From positions 1 to 33,439 of the forward strand of contig CAIMUS010000204.1 in NCBI GenBank assembly GCA_903844665.1: a stretch of DNA of 33,439 nt, written 5' to 3'. The notes beneath the pieces are model-generated. The model was not told the DNA's origin, did not search any database, and was given only the letters and a program-made list of their open reading frames with translations. This document shows positions 24,374-32,290 of the stretch, in pieces (within the stretch, counting starts at the first letter, position 1; every line of letters starts with the position of its first letter). This DNA comes from an uncultured Pseudomonadota bacterium. Lineage in GTDB: Bacteria > Pseudomonadota > Gammaproteobacteria > Competibacterales > Competibacteraceae. A program made the position numbers and the translations under genes.

Positions 24374-24579
24374 AACGAATGCTGATCCGGTCCAGTGCCT
24401 TTGTACGGGCAGCCAAGCACCTGCTCAAAAAGCATCCTCAGCTTGCGAAAGACCTTCGGGTAGCTTTGGATGTAATGTCAGAAGATGTGTTTGATTCCAA
24501 GTTGCTGTGCATGGGGTGGATTACCTCATTACCTGGAACTTCAAGCACATCGCCAATCCAATCCTGCAAGAGCGGGTAG
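24370..24579 (+). pseudogene. RelE/YafQ-like toxin, front half only, joined to foreign DNA
   Basis: From the GTG at 24370 the frame reads VKRMLIRSSAFVRAAKHLL, then KKHPQLAKDLRVALDVMSEDVFDSKL. This is the first ~45 residues of a RelE-superfamily toxin. Family members go on with a THKLKGxLxGxWACSAGYDLRI-type core, which is absent. Instead, after about 24504, the DNA encodes a PIN-domain C-terminus in another frame and this frame closes at 24579. The toxin is dead, while its antitoxin is intact. Confidence 0.65.
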
Positions 24580-24668
24580 CCATCTTTCTGGAAGCCCACG
24601 GTTACCTGATCCCCTTTATCTGTTCGCCACAGGAATTGCTCGGAGAGAACGATGACGCGATTGACTGA
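24501..24668 (+). pseudogene. C-terminal fragment of a PIN-domain protein
   Basis: In the frame of the TGA at 24666-24668 the DNA reads VAVHGVDYLITWNFKHIANP, then an amphipathic helix, then GYLIPFICSPQELLGENDD. VDYLxTWNxKHIAN and the I-C-x-P-x-EL closing segment are typical of the C-terminal half of VapC-like PIN-domain proteins. There is no N-terminal part with the first catalytic Asp. The fragment is joined to the toxin front half at about 24504 and overlaps the next small gene by 17 bases, as its intact parent probably did. Confidence 0.65.
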
Positions 24669-24867
24669 TGAAATTGTTGATGAGATTCACTCCATTCGTC
24701 AACAACATGCCACCCGCTTCGATTTCGACATTGATCGTATCATCGACGATCTGCGCGTCGGCCAGGAAAAGCATGCTGCCGAGGGTTGGCCCTTGCGCAA
24801 AGCCTCGGACACACCGCCGATCAATCCTAACTCTGCATTGCAGCGGACTCGCTTCGCTCGCCGCTGA
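24652..24867 (+). CDS. Small protein, former partner of the PIN-domain gene; its tail is encoded by an attC-like site
   Basis: 71 aa, starting MTRLTDEIVDEIHSIRQQHATRFDFDIDRIIDDLRVGQEKHAAEGWPL. I recognise no named domain. Helical proteins like this follow PIN-domain genes and may be their antitoxin; the 17-base overlap with the PIN fragment supports the pairing. The last residues NSALQRTRFARR are encoded by the attC-like site at 24825-24882 and the stop is inside it. That is typical of cassette genes whose frame runs into the recombination site. Confidence 0.6.
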   Translation: MTRLTDEIVDEIHSIRQQHATRFDFDIDRIIDDLRVGQEKHAAEGWPLRKASDTPPINPNSALQRTRFARR

Positions 24868-24882
24868 ATATTCATGTTAAAC
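24825..24882 (+). other. attC-like integron recombination site, 58 bp
   Basis: TCCTAAC at 24825-24831 is one base from RYYYAAC. GTTAAAC at 24876-24882 fits GTTRRRY exactly. Between them GCAGCGG and CCGCTG form the arm pair, around the central palindrome CGAGCGAAGCGAG (plus-strand reading CTCGCTTCGCTCG). The length is within the usual attC range and the site lies at the 3-prime end of a small plus-strand gene. It is the best-formed attC-like site in the window. No integrase gene is nearby. Confidence 0.7.
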
Positions 24883-24900
24883 CTCCAATTTCATGGTGCC

Positions 24901-24975
24901 TGTAGGAGCGAGCTTGCTCGCGAACATCGCCGGTTTACCGGCGACCGCTGCATTCGCGAGCAAGCTCGCTCCTAC
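24901..24975. repeat. Palindrome related to the core of the 12974-13120 element
   Basis: GTAGGAGCGAGCTTGCTCGCGAA (24902-24924) and its exact reverse complement (24953-24975) frame a 28-base centre, itself partly symmetrical (CGCCGGTTTACCGGCG). The arms are identical to the inner palindrome at 13005-13084, but the outer TAGTG...CACTA ends are missing here. Confidence 0.75.
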
Positions 24976-25162
24976 GCGAGAGCGGACGACTGGTTACGCC
25001 CGATTTAATTCGACAACCGGATTAATCTTTCAAAGGCTGGACAGGATAAGGAGCGCCTACTGTGCCTGGATGTACTCCAAGCCGGAAACGCTTATACTCC
25101 CCGCCTGTTCTAACTGATCATGCTCTGTAGGAAAAAAGCACCCCCAGGGATAAAAGTCGGTT

Positions 25163-25244
25163 CCCCTGTCGGGTTACGACGCGCCCATCACGTCTCTGCT
25201 AGCGGCTGGCTCGGTGGAGGGCGCGTCTAACCCGACCTACGGGG
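25163..25244. repeat. Inverted repeat upstream of the glycosyltransferase-like gene
   Basis: GTCGGGTTACGACGCGCC (25168-25185) pairs with GGCGCGTCTAACCCGAC (25220-25236), with a one-base difference. CCCC and GGGG lie further out. It is a REP-like unit of a type frequent between proteobacterial genes. The rest of the space 24976-25280 holds nothing else I can identify. Confidence 0.6.
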
Positions 25245-25280
25245 ATTTTCACGGTAACCTGTTCCCCGTAAAGACGCCCC

Positions 25281-26378
25281 ATGTTCTCCGCTCCCCATTT
25301 GTTTGTCGCCCTGTCCGGTCATGGCTTCGGTCATCTGGCCCAGGCCGCACCGGTGCTCAACGCCCTGCGCCGACGCCTGCCGGCATTGCGGTTGACTGTT
25401 CAGAGCGCTCTGTCCGGCGACGTTTTGCAGGCCCGTATCGCCGGCGAGCTGACCCATATTCCCGAAGCCACCGACCTTGGCATGATCATGGCGAGCGCCC
25501 TGGAGGTGAAAACGGCTGAAAGCCTGGCCGCCTATCGGGCGTTTCATGCCGACTGGGAACACTGCTTTGCCCGGCAAACCGCACTGCTTAGGGAGCATGC
25601 GCCGGATTTACTGTTCGCCAACATTCCCTATCTGCCGCTGGCCGCCGCCGCCCAGGCGGGGATTCCGGCGGTGGCGTTATGCTCTTTGAACTGGGCCGAT
25701 ATCCTTAAGTCTTACTGGCCGGAGGATGCCGAGGTAAAGTCATGGCGCGAGATCATGCTGGCGGCCTATAACAGCGCGGCGGTGTTCCTGCGTCCCGTCC
25801 CCGCCATGCCGATGCCGGAGTTACGCAATACCCAGGCAATCGGCCCTATCGCCGCCCTGGGTCGGGACCGTAGAAGCGAGCTTAACCGGCGTTTCGGCTT
25901 GCCGGAGGATGGCATCCTCGTACTGATTACCCTGGGTGGCATCGATACGCCCTTGCCGATGGCGCGCTGGTCGGTCCATCCGGGCCTTTATTGGATCATC
26001 CCGGAAGCTTGGAACTTGCAGCGCGCCGATTGCCTGCACCGGGAGCAGGTGGCGGATATCCCGTTTATCGACCTGCTGTGCTCCAGCGATCTGCTGCTCA
26101 CCAAGCCCGGCTACGGCGCCTTCGCCGAAGCGGCCTGCAACGGCAGACCGGTGCTGTATGTGGAACGGGATAATTGGCCGGAGACGCCTTACCTGGTGGA
26201 TTGGCTGCATGTGCACGGCAACGCCTTGCTGCTGTCGCAAGAGACGCTGCTCGACGGCGATCTGGCGGAGCCGGTGCAGACGCTGCTGGCTCAGTCGCGC
26301 CGACCGGCGCTGCCGCCCCAGGGGATCGATATGGCCGCCGACCGGCTCTATCGTTATCTGACGGGGGTTGGCCAATAG
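25281..26378 (+). CDS. GT-B-type glycosyltransferase-like protein
   Basis: 365 aa, cytosolic. The N-terminus LFVALSGHGFGHLAQAAPVLNALRRRLP (about 8-35) is the Gly-rich donor/acceptor loop of the MGT/UGT-like GT-B fold. The second half has VLITLGGIDTPLP (about 212-224) and DLLLTKPGYGAFAEAACNGRPVLYVERDNWPE (about 273-304). In GT-B enzymes this place binds the nucleotide sugar (K-x-G-x-x-x-x-E-A). Proteins of this kind are annotated as glycosyltransferase-like or L-arabinokinase N-domain-like; the sugar and acceptor are unknown. The ATG at 25281 fits the domain start. The sirtuin gene converges on it from the other side. Confidence 0.7.
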   Translation: MFSAPHLFVALSGHGFGHLAQAAPVLNALRRRLPALRLTVQSALSGDVLQARIAGELTHIPEATDLGMIMASALEVKTAESLAAYRAFHADWEHCFARQTALLREHAPDLLFANIPYLPLAAAAQAGIPAVALCSLNWADILKSYWPEDAEVKSWREIMLAAYNSAAVFLRPVPAMPMPELRNTQAIGPIAALGRDRRSELNRRFGLPEDGILVLITLGGIDTPLPMARWSVHPGLYWIIPEAWNLQRADCLHREQVADIPFIDLLCSSDLLLTKPGYGAFAEAACNGRPVLYVERDNWPETPYLVDWLHVHGNALLLSQETLLDGDLAEPVQTLLAQSRRPALPPQGIDMAADRLYRYLTGVGQ

Positions 26379-26439
26379 ACGCAGGCTTGCCGGAAACGGC
26401 CTGGCGGCCTTATTCCGGCCTACGGCTGCTGTCCAGGGC

Positions 26440-27216
26440 TTAGAGCAGATGAAAATGGCGCCAGATTTCCCGCATACTGTCCGCCGCGCCCATGGACAGC
26501 TTGTAATCCACCAGGCGGGAGACGGCGGTCTGACCGGGATTGATCTCCACCGTCGGAACCCCCGTCCGGCTGGCTTCCATGACCGGGCCGGCGATATAGG
26601 GAAAGACACTGGTGGTGCCGATGCTGAACACCATATCGAAGCCCTGTTCCAGTTCTTCATAGAGACGATTCACCGCATGCATCGGCAGCATCTCGCCGAA
26701 CAGCACCACCCGTGGGCGGAGCACGGCGCCGCAGGAAGGACAGTAAGGAGGAATGTCCAATTCGCCGTAATGGGGTACCCAGGTTTCATACTGACAGCGG
26801 GTGCAATGCAGCTCGTGGATATCGCCGTGAATCTCGATAAGATTGCGGCTGCCGGCCTGGCGATGGAACCCGTCCACGTTCTGGGTGAGCACGCAGATGT
26901 TATCGAAATGGGTTTGCAGATCGGCGATGACCTGGTGCGCCTCATTGAATGAGGCTGCCCGGCAGGACTGTTCGATCTGATGGATGTATTTCCAGGTGAT
27001 ATGCGGAGCGGCTTCCAGGGTTTCACCGGACAGGGCATCCTCGATGGCCATGTTTTCTTCGGTCATCCCGCTGTTATAGAGTCCGCCGATACCCCGATAG
27101 GTGGGCAGTCCGGAATCCGCGGAAAGTCCCGCGCCGGTGATGAACAACAACCGTCGGGCACGATGCATCTCATCGACGATACGGTCGATCAGGTCTTGAT
27201 GTTGGGGCGCAAGCAT
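26440..27216 (-). CDS. NAD-dependent protein deacetylase, sirtuin family
   Basis: 258 aa. It removes acetyl or acyl groups from lysines, using NAD. The NAD-binding motif ITGAGLSADSGLPTYRG is at 26-42. TQNVDGFH is at 111-118 and the catalytic His130 in IEIHGDI. A zinc site is formed by Cys138, Cys141, Cys159 and Cys162 (CTRC and CPSC). The late GTTSVFPYIAGP and PTVEINPGQT segments complete the Rossmann fold. CobB and other bacterial sirtuins activate acetyl-CoA synthetase by deacetylating its active-site lysine. Such a ligase gene starts 640 bases away on the other strand. Confidence 0.93.
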   Translation of the reverse strand: MLAPQHQDLIDRIVDEMHRARRLLFITGAGLSADSGLPTYRGIGGLYNSGMTEENMAIEDALSGETLEAAPHITWKYIHQIEQSCRAASFNEAHQVIADLQTHFDNICVLTQNVDGFHRQAGSRNLIEIHGDIHELHCTRCQYETWVPHYGELDIPPYCPSCGAVLRPRVVLFGEMLPMHAVNRLYEELEQGFDMVFSIGTTSVFPYIAGPVMEASRTGVPTVEINPGQTAVSRLVDYKLSMGAADSMREIWRHFHLL

Positions 27217-27315
27217 GAGTCTCTCCTACTCTTTGGCAGGCTGAAGTCATAATCGGAACTGTCATATTAACAGTTTGACACAGCATTTCCCGTAGCTCCA
27301 GAGGGTTACAAACCG

Positions 27316-27816
27316 ATGTCAAGACACTTAACGTCCAAGTTGACGGAATACTATGCCTTTCCAACCAACCGGAGCGGTCTGCTCATGATCTGCACGTTAT
27401 CACTGCTGCTGGCCTGTACCGCGGTCAAATCCACCGCTTCAGGCGGCCAGGACGACAAACTGCCGCCGTGTCCGGCAAGTCCTAACTGCGTCAGCAGCGA
27501 CGCCACCGATGAGGTGCACCGGGTCGAGTCCTATCGACTGCTGGTCGCGTCGCGACAAGGATGGCAGGTCTTGCTTGAAGTCGTCGCTGCGCTGCCGCGA
27601 ACCACCGTTGTCACTGCAAACGACGGTTACCTGCATGCCGAATCCCGCAGCGCGCTCTTCGGTTTTGTGGACGATGTGGAATTTCAGTTGCGACCGGCGG
27701 GCAAAATCATTGCGGTGCGCTCGGCCTCGCGGCTGGGGTATTGGGATCTGGGCGTCAATCGCCGTCGGGTGGAGCAGATTCGTGAGTTACTCCGGGCGCG
27801 TGGCGTTGTCGGATGA
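27316..27816 (+). CDS. DUF1499-family lipoprotein
   Basis: 166 aa. After a hydrophobic stretch the sequence LLACTAV forms a lipobox (Cys34). It is followed by KLPPCPASPNCVSSDA, the hallmark of DUF1499, and FGFVDDVEFQLRP...IAVRSASRLGYWDLGVNRRRVEQIRELL, its C-terminal signature. The role of the family is unknown; an envelope location is likely. Two starts are possible: ATG 27316 with AGAGGG 10 bases upstream, or ATG 27385, which would give a short, standard lipoprotein signal. It is 39 bases upstream of the acyl-CoA ligase gene. Confidence 0.8.
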   Translation: MSRHLTSKLTEYYAFPTNRSGLLMICTLSLLLACTAVKSTASGGQDDKLPPCPASPNCVSSDATDEVHRVESYRLLVASRQGWQVLLEVVAALPRTTVVTANDGYLHAESRSALFGFVDDVEFQLRPAGKIIAVRSASRLGYWDLGVNRRRVEQIRELLRARGVVG

Positions 27817-27855
27817 TCCGCAACCGGCATTACACTCGATAAAGAAGAGCAAGCA

Positions 27856-29661
27856 ATGTATTGGCAGACGATCAAGAAATCTCCAGAATCTCAGCAGACC
27901 TGTCCCAATCTATCGGACTACGAGCAGGCCAGAGCCAGCTTCTCCTGGAACCAGGTACGGCAGGAACTCATCGGTTTGCCGAACGACCAGGGTCTGAATA
28001 TTGCCTATGAAGCCGTGGAGCGCCATGCCCTCGGTCCAAGCCGTGAGCGGGTGGCGCTGCGCTGGCTGGGCAAGGACGGCGGTGTGCAGGACTATAGCTA
28101 TGGCCGCTTGCAGGAACTCACCAACCGCTTCGCCAATGTCCTCGAATCCCTGGGAGTGGACAAGGGCGATAAGGTATTCGTGCTGGCCGAGCGCATCCCG
28201 GAGTTGTATATCGCCGCGCTCGGCGCCCTGAAAGCGGGAGCGGTGTTCTGTCCGCTGTTTTCCGCTTTCGGTCCGGAGCCGATCGCCGCGCGCCTGGCGA
28301 TCGGCCAGGGTAAGGTATTGGTCACCACCGAGCGCCTGTATCAGCGCCGCAAGCTGGCGACCTTGCGCGGCGCGCTGCCGGATCTGAAGCAGGTGCTGCT
28401 GGTGCGGCAGGAAGGCGAACGTGTCGACCTGCCCGACACCCATGATTTTCACGAACTACTCGCGGTGGCGGCGGCGGATTTCACCATTCCACCCACCGAC
28501 CCCGAGGATCTGGCCCTGCTGCACTTTACCAGCGGCACTACCGGCAAACCCAAGGGAGCGGTTCACGTGCATGCAGCGGTATTGGTGCATTACCTCACCG
28601 GCAAATGGGTGCTGGACCTGCGTCCGGACGACATCTTCTGGTGTACGGCCGATCCCGGCTGGGTGACGGGCACTTCGTATGGAATCATCGCCCCTCTGGT
28701 CAACGGAGTAACCAACTTGATGGTCGAAGAGGAATTCGAGGCCGAACGCTGGTACCGGATTCTCCAGGAGCAGCGGGTGAACGTCTGGTATACCGCGCCG
28801 ACCGCCATCCGGATGCTGATGAAAGCCGGAACGGAACGGGCGCGCGGTTATGATTTCAGCCGGCTGCGGCTGCTGGCCAGCGTCGGCGAACCCCTCAATC
28901 CCGAAGGGGTCGTCTGGGGCCAGGAGGCTTTCGGCCTGCCCTTTCACGACGACTGGTGGCAGACGGAAACCGGCGGCATCATGATCTCCAATTATCTCTG
29001 TATGGACATCAAGCCGGGCTCCATGGGCCGTCCCTTGCCCGGTGTCGAGGCCGCCATCGCGCGCCGTACCCACCTTGGCGGTATCGAGTTGATCGAGGAA
29101 CCGGACCAGCCCGGTGAGTTGGCTTTGCGGGTCGGCTGGCCGGCCCTGTTCCGGGGCTATTTCCAGGAAGACCTGCGGTATCGCCAATGCTTCGCCGACG
29201 GCTGGTATCTGACCGGCGATCTGGCCAGCCGCGACCGGGACGGCTATTACTGGTTTATGGGCCGCGCCGACGATGTGATCAAATCCGCCGGCCATCTGAT
29301 CGGTCCCTTCGAGGTGGAATCCATTCTCATGGAGCACCCCGCCGTGGCCGAAGCGGGCGTCATCGGCAAACCCGATCCAGTGGCGGGGGAAGTCGTCAAG
29401 GCGTTTGTCTCGCTGAAAACCGGCTTTCAGCCCGGCGAGGAATTAAGGCGCGAACTGCTGGCGCTCGCCCGCAAGAAGCTGGGGCCGGCGGTGGCGCCCC
29501 GCGAGATCGAGTTTCAGGCCAGCCTGCCCAAGACCCGCAGCGGTAAAATCATGCGGCGGCTGCTCAAGGCCCGTGAATGGGGGCTGCCGGAAGGCGATCT
29601 GTCCACTCTGGAGAATGTGGCGGAGACGGGGCAGGAGGCCGACAGCGACGCCAAGCCGTGA
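27856..29661 (+). CDS. acsA: Acetyl-CoA synthetase-type AMP-forming ligase
   Basis: 601 aa. It activates acetate (or a related short acid) to the acyl-CoA through an acyl-AMP, in the cytosol. The P-loop-like motif [11 protein letters not shown] lies at about 222-232, the adenine-binding GEPLNPEG at about 348-355, [11 protein letters not shown] at about 371-381, and the hinge segment [41 protein letters not shown] near the end contains the catalytic, acetylatable Lys at about 564. It is shorter than E. coli Acs (about 650 aa) and has the AcsA proportions seen in Bacillus. Trp at DDWWQTETG, as in acetate-specific enzymes, favours acetate. Regulation by the nearby sirtuin is inferred. Confidence 0.88.
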   Translation: MYWQTIKKSPESQQTCPNLSDYEQARASFSWNQVRQELIGLPNDQGLNIAYEAVERHALGPSRERVALRWLGKDGGVQDYSYGRLQELTNRFANVLESLGVDKGDKVFVLAERIPELYIAALGALKAGAVFCPLFSAFGPEPIAARLAIGQGKVLVTTERLYQRRKLATLRGALPDLKQVLLVRQEGERVDLPDTHDFHELLAVAAADFTIPPTDPEDLALLHFTSGTTGKPKGAVHVHAAVLVHYLTGKWVLDLRPDDIFWCTADPGWVTGTSYGIIAPLVNGVTNLMVEEEFEAERWYRILQEQRVNVWYTAPTAIRMLMKAGTERARGYDFSRLRLLASVGEPLNPEGVVWGQEAFGLPFHDDWWQTETGGIMISNYLCMDIKPGSMGRPLPGVEAAIARRTHLGGIELIEEPDQPGELALRVGWPALFRGYFQEDLRYRQCFADGWYLTGDLASRDRDGYYWFMGRADDVIKSAGHLIGPFEVESILMEHPAVAEAGVIGKPDPVAGEVVKAFVSLKTGFQPGEELRRELLALARKKLGPAVAPREIEFQASLPKTRSGKIMRRLLKAREWGLPEGDLSTLENVAETGQEADSDAKP

Positions 29662-29909
29662 GGGGTCGAAAGAGCGCCGAGCCGGCGGCCGGCTACCAGG
29701 CAGGCGCCGGATCGGTCCGACGCCAAGCGCCACCGCCGCCAAGGGTAGTCCCTGACCACTGCTTGCGGCTTGCCCTTGACGGTGGTGGCGCGGCGCCACA
29801 CTCTCCGCCAGCCTGGGATGGGCCACCCCCGACAACTGGGACCCAGCTTCTATCCGGGCCGATCCATAACCGACACCGCATGCGGTCCAGTTACCGCCAA
29901 AACCCATTC
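29662..29909. other. Intergenic space without recognisable genes
   Basis: 248 bases between the acyl-CoA ligase stop and the DUF2283 gene, which converge here. Short frames overlap it on both strands but none has a family match I know. There is a GCCGGCGGCCGGC-type palindrome at about 29681-29693. I see no clear terminator. Confidence 0.5.
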
Positions 29910-30137
29910 TCAGGCAACATGACTGGATAGAACTTCATCACTCAATTCGAGACTGTAGGATAAAATGGTGTGGATATCCATTTTTTTAGACGCCTCTATA
30001 ATTTCTATACCCACCAATTTACCATCCTTGGTTAAGTCCACATTGACTCCTTCACCTATTTCATCGACTCCCTCGGGCTTTCCATCACCAAACTGTAGAT
30101 ACAGGGCATCGACTGCTGGATCGTAGAATACTCTCAT
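29910..30137 (-). CDS. DUF2283-family protein
   Basis: 75 aa, beginning MRVFYDPAVDALYLQF, then EIGEGVNVDLTKDGKLVGIEIIEASK. This is the DUF2283 pattern (Y-D-x-x-x-DALY---, then V-VD-D--G-LVGIEI--AS). Its biochemical role is unknown. These proteins frequently sit next to DUF4258 proteins in small operons that look like toxin-antitoxin modules. Here its ATG overlaps the DUF4258 stop by four bases (30134-30137), so the two are coupled. Confidence 0.85.
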   Translation of the reverse strand: MRVFYDPAVDALYLQFGDGKPEGVDEIGEGVNVDLTKDGKLVGIEIIEASKKMDIHTILSYSLELSDEVLSSHVA

Positions 30138-30358
30138 TTTCTGCCTCTTTTCAAAGGATATGCCGTTATGACTACAATGGAATCAGCTTGAACAGCGAAA
30201 ACGACTTTAATAGGAAAGTTAAAACCAGGAACATTATTAAGTATTTCTTGTTTCCCTCCAGAAAAAGAGCCTGCCTGAAGGATGTTTGTAATAGCCGATT
30301 CTGGAATATCATAAAGCCTCATCCTCCTGTTGGCATGACGCGAAAAATGGATGTTCAA
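30134..30358 (-). CDS. DUF4258-family protein (toxin-like)
   Basis: 74 aa, beginning MNIHFSRHANRRMRLYDIPESAITNIL, then IKVVFAVQADSIVVITAYPLKRGRK. The S-x-HA--RM--R-I start and the VITAYP end are the DUF4258 signature; the fold is related to RelE-like toxins. It is the first gene of a two-gene unit with DUF2283, which may be its antitoxin (inference). It ends the plus-strand gap after draT: its start is 15 bases from the draT stop on the same strand, so readthrough from draT is possible. Confidence 0.8.
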   Translation of the reverse strand: MNIHFSRHANRRMRLYDIPESAITNILQAGSFSGGKQEILNNVPGFNFPIKVVFAVQADSIVVITAYPLKRGRK

Positions 30359-30373
30359 TGGATCATTTCTTTC

Positions 30374-31231
30374 TTAAGACAACCGCTCCACCTCGTACAA
30401 CCCCCCGATCACCACATACTCATTCTCTCCCTTGAGCATCCCCGGCAGCAACTGGTTGTAGAAGAAAATCTTCGCCAGCGGCACTTGCATCCATAGTATA
30501 TGATCGCCGAACTCGTCCGCCCGTTCCCAGGAGGAGGTGAATGAATTCAGATTGTTGAGCAACACCCACCATTGGCGGGCAGTGGGCCTGGCCAGAATCT
30601 CGTCGTCTCCCAGCCGGTTGAACCCCCGGAACAGGCTGAAATGCCGATGCTCGGGAAACTGCCGGTGGAGTTCGTACTGACTGTATGTATAAAGCAGATC
30701 CAGTTGCGCCTCCAGGGCATTGGTGTTGTAGAGACCCTGACACCGCGCCTCCAGATAGCGCCGGTAATTGGCGCCGGAACGGTCCTCGAGGCTGCCACCG
30801 TGGTAGGTCGGCAGCAGGCCGAAACGCGACTCCACCCAGGCTTTGAGCACCGCCCCTTCCCGACAATCCGGATCGAAAGCCCAGCCCCGCATCATCCTTA
30901 AATAATCCGCTCGTCCCCGCAGATTCTTCCTGCCCGGCGTCAGGCCGACATCCTCCAGCGCCTCCAGCCGGAAATACACCGTCATGTAATCCATAAACCG
31001 CTGCGAACGTTCCAGAGTTGTCTCCAACGGCTCCAGCATGGCGAACAGGCGCCGGTGCAACTCCATCACTCCATCGAGCGTTAGCGGCGCCGGATGCCGC
31101 TGAAAGCTCAAACTGCCCAGAATCGTCGCGGGCAGATTGCAGCGATTGATCGGTAAGCGGGCCGTTCTGGGAAGCGCAGGCCAAAGCGCCGGTTTGTCGT
31201 CAACCGTACAAGTCACAGCCGCCTTTGTCAT
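30374..31231 (-). CDS. draT: NAD(+)--dinitrogen-reductase ADP-D-ribosyltransferase
   Basis: 285 aa. DraT turns nitrogenase off after ammonium or darkness/anoxia signals by attaching ADP-ribose from NAD to one Arg of NifH. Family traits visible are LPINRCNLPATILGSLSFQ near 26-44, a long helical centre, GLLPTYHGGSLEDR at about 157-170, and a C-terminal SFTSSWERADEFGDHILWMQVPLAKIFFY. The length fits DraT (about 270-290 aa). It is divergent from nifH, and NifH here keeps the target Arg100. The removing enzyme DraG is not in this window and could be elsewhere. The ATG at 31231 leaves 146 bases to nifH. Confidence 0.92.
   Translation of the reverse strand: MTKAAVTCTVDDKPALWPALPRTARLPINRCNLPATILGSLSFQRHPAPLTLDGVMELHRRLFAMLEPLETTLERSQRFMDYMTVYFRLEALEDVGLTPGRKNLRGRADYLRMMRGWAFDPDCREGAVLKAWVESRFGLLPTYHGGSLEDRSGANYRRYLEARCQGLYNTNALEAQLDLLYTYSQYELHRQFPEHRHFSLFRGFNRLGDDEILARPTARQWWVLLNNLNSFTSSWERADEFGDHILWMQVPLAKIFFYNQLLPGMLKGENEYVVIGGLYEVERLS
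31195..31210 (+). promoter_or_regulatory. NifA upstream activator site (TGT-N10-ACA)
   Basis: TGTCGTCAACCGTACA is an exact TGT-N10-ACA site, 100 bases ahead of the -24 element of the nifH promoter, the usual distance. It lies within the first codons of draT on the other strand. Confidence 0.65.
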
Positions 31232-31269
31232 CTATCGCACCTGATCGGGACACTCGGGAAATAGTTACT

Positions 31270-31282
31270 AATCATTTAATTA
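31270..31282 (+). promoter_or_regulatory. Possible IHF site
   Basis: AATCATTTAATTA matches WATCAA-N4-TTR with one mismatch and lies in an AT-rich stretch between the NifA site and the sigma-54 promoter, where IHF usually bends the DNA. The match is weak by itself. Confidence 0.35.
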
Positions 31283-31309
31283 TTAGCTACTTATAAGAGT
31301 ATTGCTGGT

Positions 31310-31325
31310 TGGCACAGGGTTTGCT
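31310..31325 (+). promoter_or_regulatory. Sigma-54 promoter of nifH (-24/-12)
   Basis: TGGCACAGGGTTTGCT fits TGGCAC-N5-TTGCW exactly, with GG and GC at the required 10-base distance. The nifH ATG follows 52 bases after the end of the -12 element. Confidence 0.88.
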
Positions 31326-31365
31326 GAACACTTACCCGGAGATGCACTTTTGCGTCTGCTTCTGA

Positions 31366-32271
<906 letters not shown>

Positions 32272-32290
32272 ACCGATAAGGAGCAATGTC

